Position numbers and translations under genes: made by a program. From Cocos nucifera (Eukaryota > Streptophyta > Magnoliopsida > Arecales > Arecaceae), in contig QRFJ01002503.1 in the NCBI GenBank assembly GCA_006176705.1, positions 341,109-405,108 of the forward strand: a DNA stretch of 64,000 nucleotides, given 5' to 3'. Numbering within the stretch: position 1 is the first letter of the stretch; every line of letters begins with the position of its first letter. This document shows positions 62,280-64,000 of this stretch, piece by piece. A model generated the notes under the pieces. It had not been told where the DNA came from, ran no database searches, and saw only the letters and a program-made list of their open reading frames with translations.

Positions 62280-62840
62280 AGAGGAAAGAGAGAGAGTAGG
62301 GTGCCGATGGGGGTCAGGGAGGGGGCATAGTGATGAGGAGGCCCGGGAGGCACAGTGATGGGAGGGTTTGAGGGAGGGTGTGGGGTGGGGTCAGGTGTGG
62401 GTGGGGGAGGGCGGCGGGGATGGGAAGGAGGGGCGGTGAGGGGAGTAGGGGAGGTGGGGTGTCGAGGGGAGGGTATGGGGGTTGGATGGGGGGTGGCGGG
62501 GAGTGGCGATCGAAAATGGGGCGCAAAGGTGCGGGGTGGCAGCCAAAAATGGGGAGGCAGGTGGCGGGGAGGGCAGACGGGATGGGGGAAGGAGGGCGGC
62601 CGAGGGAGGGTGGGGGGCCTAGTGGGGTGGCGGGTGGCGGGGAGGAGCAGTCGGAGATGGGCGAGAAGGGGGGTGGGAGGGAAGGTGGAGGGCCGGTGTG
62701 GGGTGGGAGGGGGGTCGGGGATGGAGGGTCAGAGGGGAAGGAGGAAGTAGGGGCAGCATCAACTGGGGGAAGGAGGCCGACGCTGGTTGGAGGAGGGAAG
62801 AAGACTCACCGATGATGAAGAGAAGGGGGAGAGAGAGCAC
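62280..62840 (+). repeat. G-rich block in the CACTA interior
   Basis: Several hundred bases with closely spaced runs of three or more G on the plus strand, very unlike its AT-rich surroundings. All long ORFs here (62355-62937) are Gly/Arg-rich or, on the minus strand, Pro-rich low complexity and overlap one another, so I do not call genes. Confidence 0.75.
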
Positions 62841-62884
62841 GAGAGAGATTGAGCGCGCATGGAAGAAAATAAAAAATTTAGAGA

Positions 62885-63017
62885 TTTTTAACCTGACCTA
62901 CGGCAATGGTTATCGAACCACTGCCATAGATCTATAGTAGTGGTTATCCAAAATTATATATACAGCTGTCATAGATCCTGATCTATGGCAACAATTTTTG
63001 ATAACCACTGCTATAGG
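62885..63017. repeat. CACTA subterminal repeats, right
   Basis: Motifs 'aaccactgccatagatc', 'ctatagtagtggttatc' and 'aaccactgctataggt' match those at 56250-56670, showing that both ends belong to the same transposon. Confidence 0.8.
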
Positions 63018-63056
63018 TAAAAAATAATTTTTTCTTATTTTTTTCTAAATATTATA

Positions 63057-64000
63057 TAATTTTAAAATTTAATACTCATCTTCATTGTTTATTATCTAAA
63101 TAATTATTATTAGAGTATCGTCATTGGCAAAAGAGTGCCTCGATCCGATGGCCCTAGCTTCATCGATCAGAAAAATTTGATTTTGACGATCACGAACGAT
63201 GATGCGATGATCTGATAAATGAAGATCTTTGATGAAGATCTAATTTAAAAAACCTTACAATGATGATCTCGATGATATTTATACCAAACTATCAAAGTTT
63301 TACTTCAATCAGATATCGTTATCATGATCAATTTAGTATGGAATGATTTTGACCGTTAAATTAGAAACAAAGCGATCGAAGAATTAAACGACATTCAATT
63401 ATGAAATAATTTTTTAGTTAAATGATCTTTATTATAATTTTAAATATTTTATATGATGATGATAGTAAAATTTAAATTATTTTCATATAAACTGGTTCAT
63501 GTTAAGCAGATATTGCAAAAGCATGAGCATAACAATCAGTGAAGTTTCAGAATGGTTATCAGAAGACGTATAGTTTTAGATCGTTCTTCATCTCACGAGT
63601 TGAATTTTATAATCACCACCATAAAAAATGATTAAAGTAGTAGCCAAGATCATTTATAAAAAAAATTATCTCATAATCGGACACCGTTTGGTCCTTTGAT
63701 CAATCATTTATCATTTAACGATCGAAACTAACCTATACTAAATCGACCAAGATAACGATATCCGATTGAAGTGAAACTTTGATAGTATGTTACAAACATC
63801 ACCAAGATTATCGTTGCAGATTTTTGAATTCATCGAAGGTCTCCATCTATTAGATCATCGTATCGTTGTTCGTGATCGTCGAAATCAAATTTTTCTTATC
63901 GACAAAGCTAGGACCATCGGATCAAGACAATCTTTTGCGATGATACTCTAATAATAATTATTTAGATAATGAACGATGAAGATGGGCATTAAATTTTAAA
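63057..64000. mobile_element. Foldback / long-TIR element reaching the window edge
   Basis: The left arm (about 63057-63385) and the right arm (about 63670-64000) are inverted copies, sharing TTAAAATTTAAT termini and long identical stretches such as TAATTATTATTAGAGTATC and its complement. Only ~285 bp lie between the arms. There is no coding sequence. The right arm stops at the window's last base, so the true end and any target duplication are not visible. It could be a MULE-type MITE or a Foldback element. Confidence 0.75.

Larger units (their letters stand above)
56235..63056 (-). mobile_element. CACTA (En/Spm-like) DNA transposon, right end not seen
   Basis: The left end reads CACTACTATAAAAAAGGG at 56235, the hallmark CACTA terminus. 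Subterminal regions 56250-56670 and 62885-63017 share many short repeats of the type CTATGGCAGTGGTT/AACCGCTGCCATAG, as CACTA elements require for transposase binding. A minus-strand En/Spm-type transposase gene lies inside. The candidate 3-bp target site on the left is TAT (56232-56234). The matching right terminus (GTAGTG) is not visible. A foldback element begins at about 63057, so the right end is either interrupted by it or beyond the window. Confidence 0.82.

Noticed and set aside
62355..62937. Long Gly/Arg-rich ORFs (131 and 145 aa) on the plus strand
   Set aside because: They are overlapping frames of one G-rich low-complexity block with no domain, and the opposite strand gives equally long Pro-rich ORFs.

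Overview
This window is nuclear DNA of a flowering plant. The evidence is GT-AG introns, a cysteine-rich receptor-like kinase, and many plant-type transposons (Ty1/Copia elements, CACTA, MULE, SINE). The kinase gene has a GC-rich first exon followed by AT-rich exons. That gradient is typical of commelinid monocots, and together with Copia LTRs that begin like the Angela family it suggests a large-genome monocot such as a palm. The species is inference. I see no bacterial gene organisation, CRISPR array, tRNA or rRNA gene.

Layout. 1-8074 is repeat-rich: two same-strand copies of a long repeat (family A, LTR-like) with internal ~78-bp tandem arrays, and a possible MITE. 8514-13651 holds the only intact protein-coding gene, a seven-exon DUF26 receptor-like kinase of 685 residues, with a GC-rich upstream region that contains a strong dyad. 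Its 3' flank carries a tRNA-derived SINE-like element and then a 1.47-kb Mutator-like element (14224-15691). Between its long terminal inverted repeats the MULE carries two exon pieces of a LOG-type cytokinin-activating enzyme gene (Pack-MULE).

17194-28427 is a degenerate Angela-like Copia element (E1) with 2.75-kb LTRs and a perfect 5-bp target duplication. From about 30577 to the right edge the window is one stack of nested insertions. An older Copia element H is inserted in an inverted copy of repeat A. H was hit in its leader by Copia element E2 (31497-41894), in gag by Angela-like E3 (42536-53427), and 34 bp further on in gag by minus-strand E4 (from 53467). E4 was in turn hit in its RNase H region by a CACTA element (from 56235). 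A transposase exon of the CACTA was hit by a solo LTR of the E2 family (57414-59680). A foldback element with ~330-bp arms (about 63057-64000+) lies at its right end.

All transposon coding regions carry stops, frameshifts or lost catalytic residues, so none looks autonomous. The only gene likely to work in the cell is the kinase. The most novel observation is the captured LOG fragment. Boundaries marked approximate were set by eye, and no alignment or database search was run.
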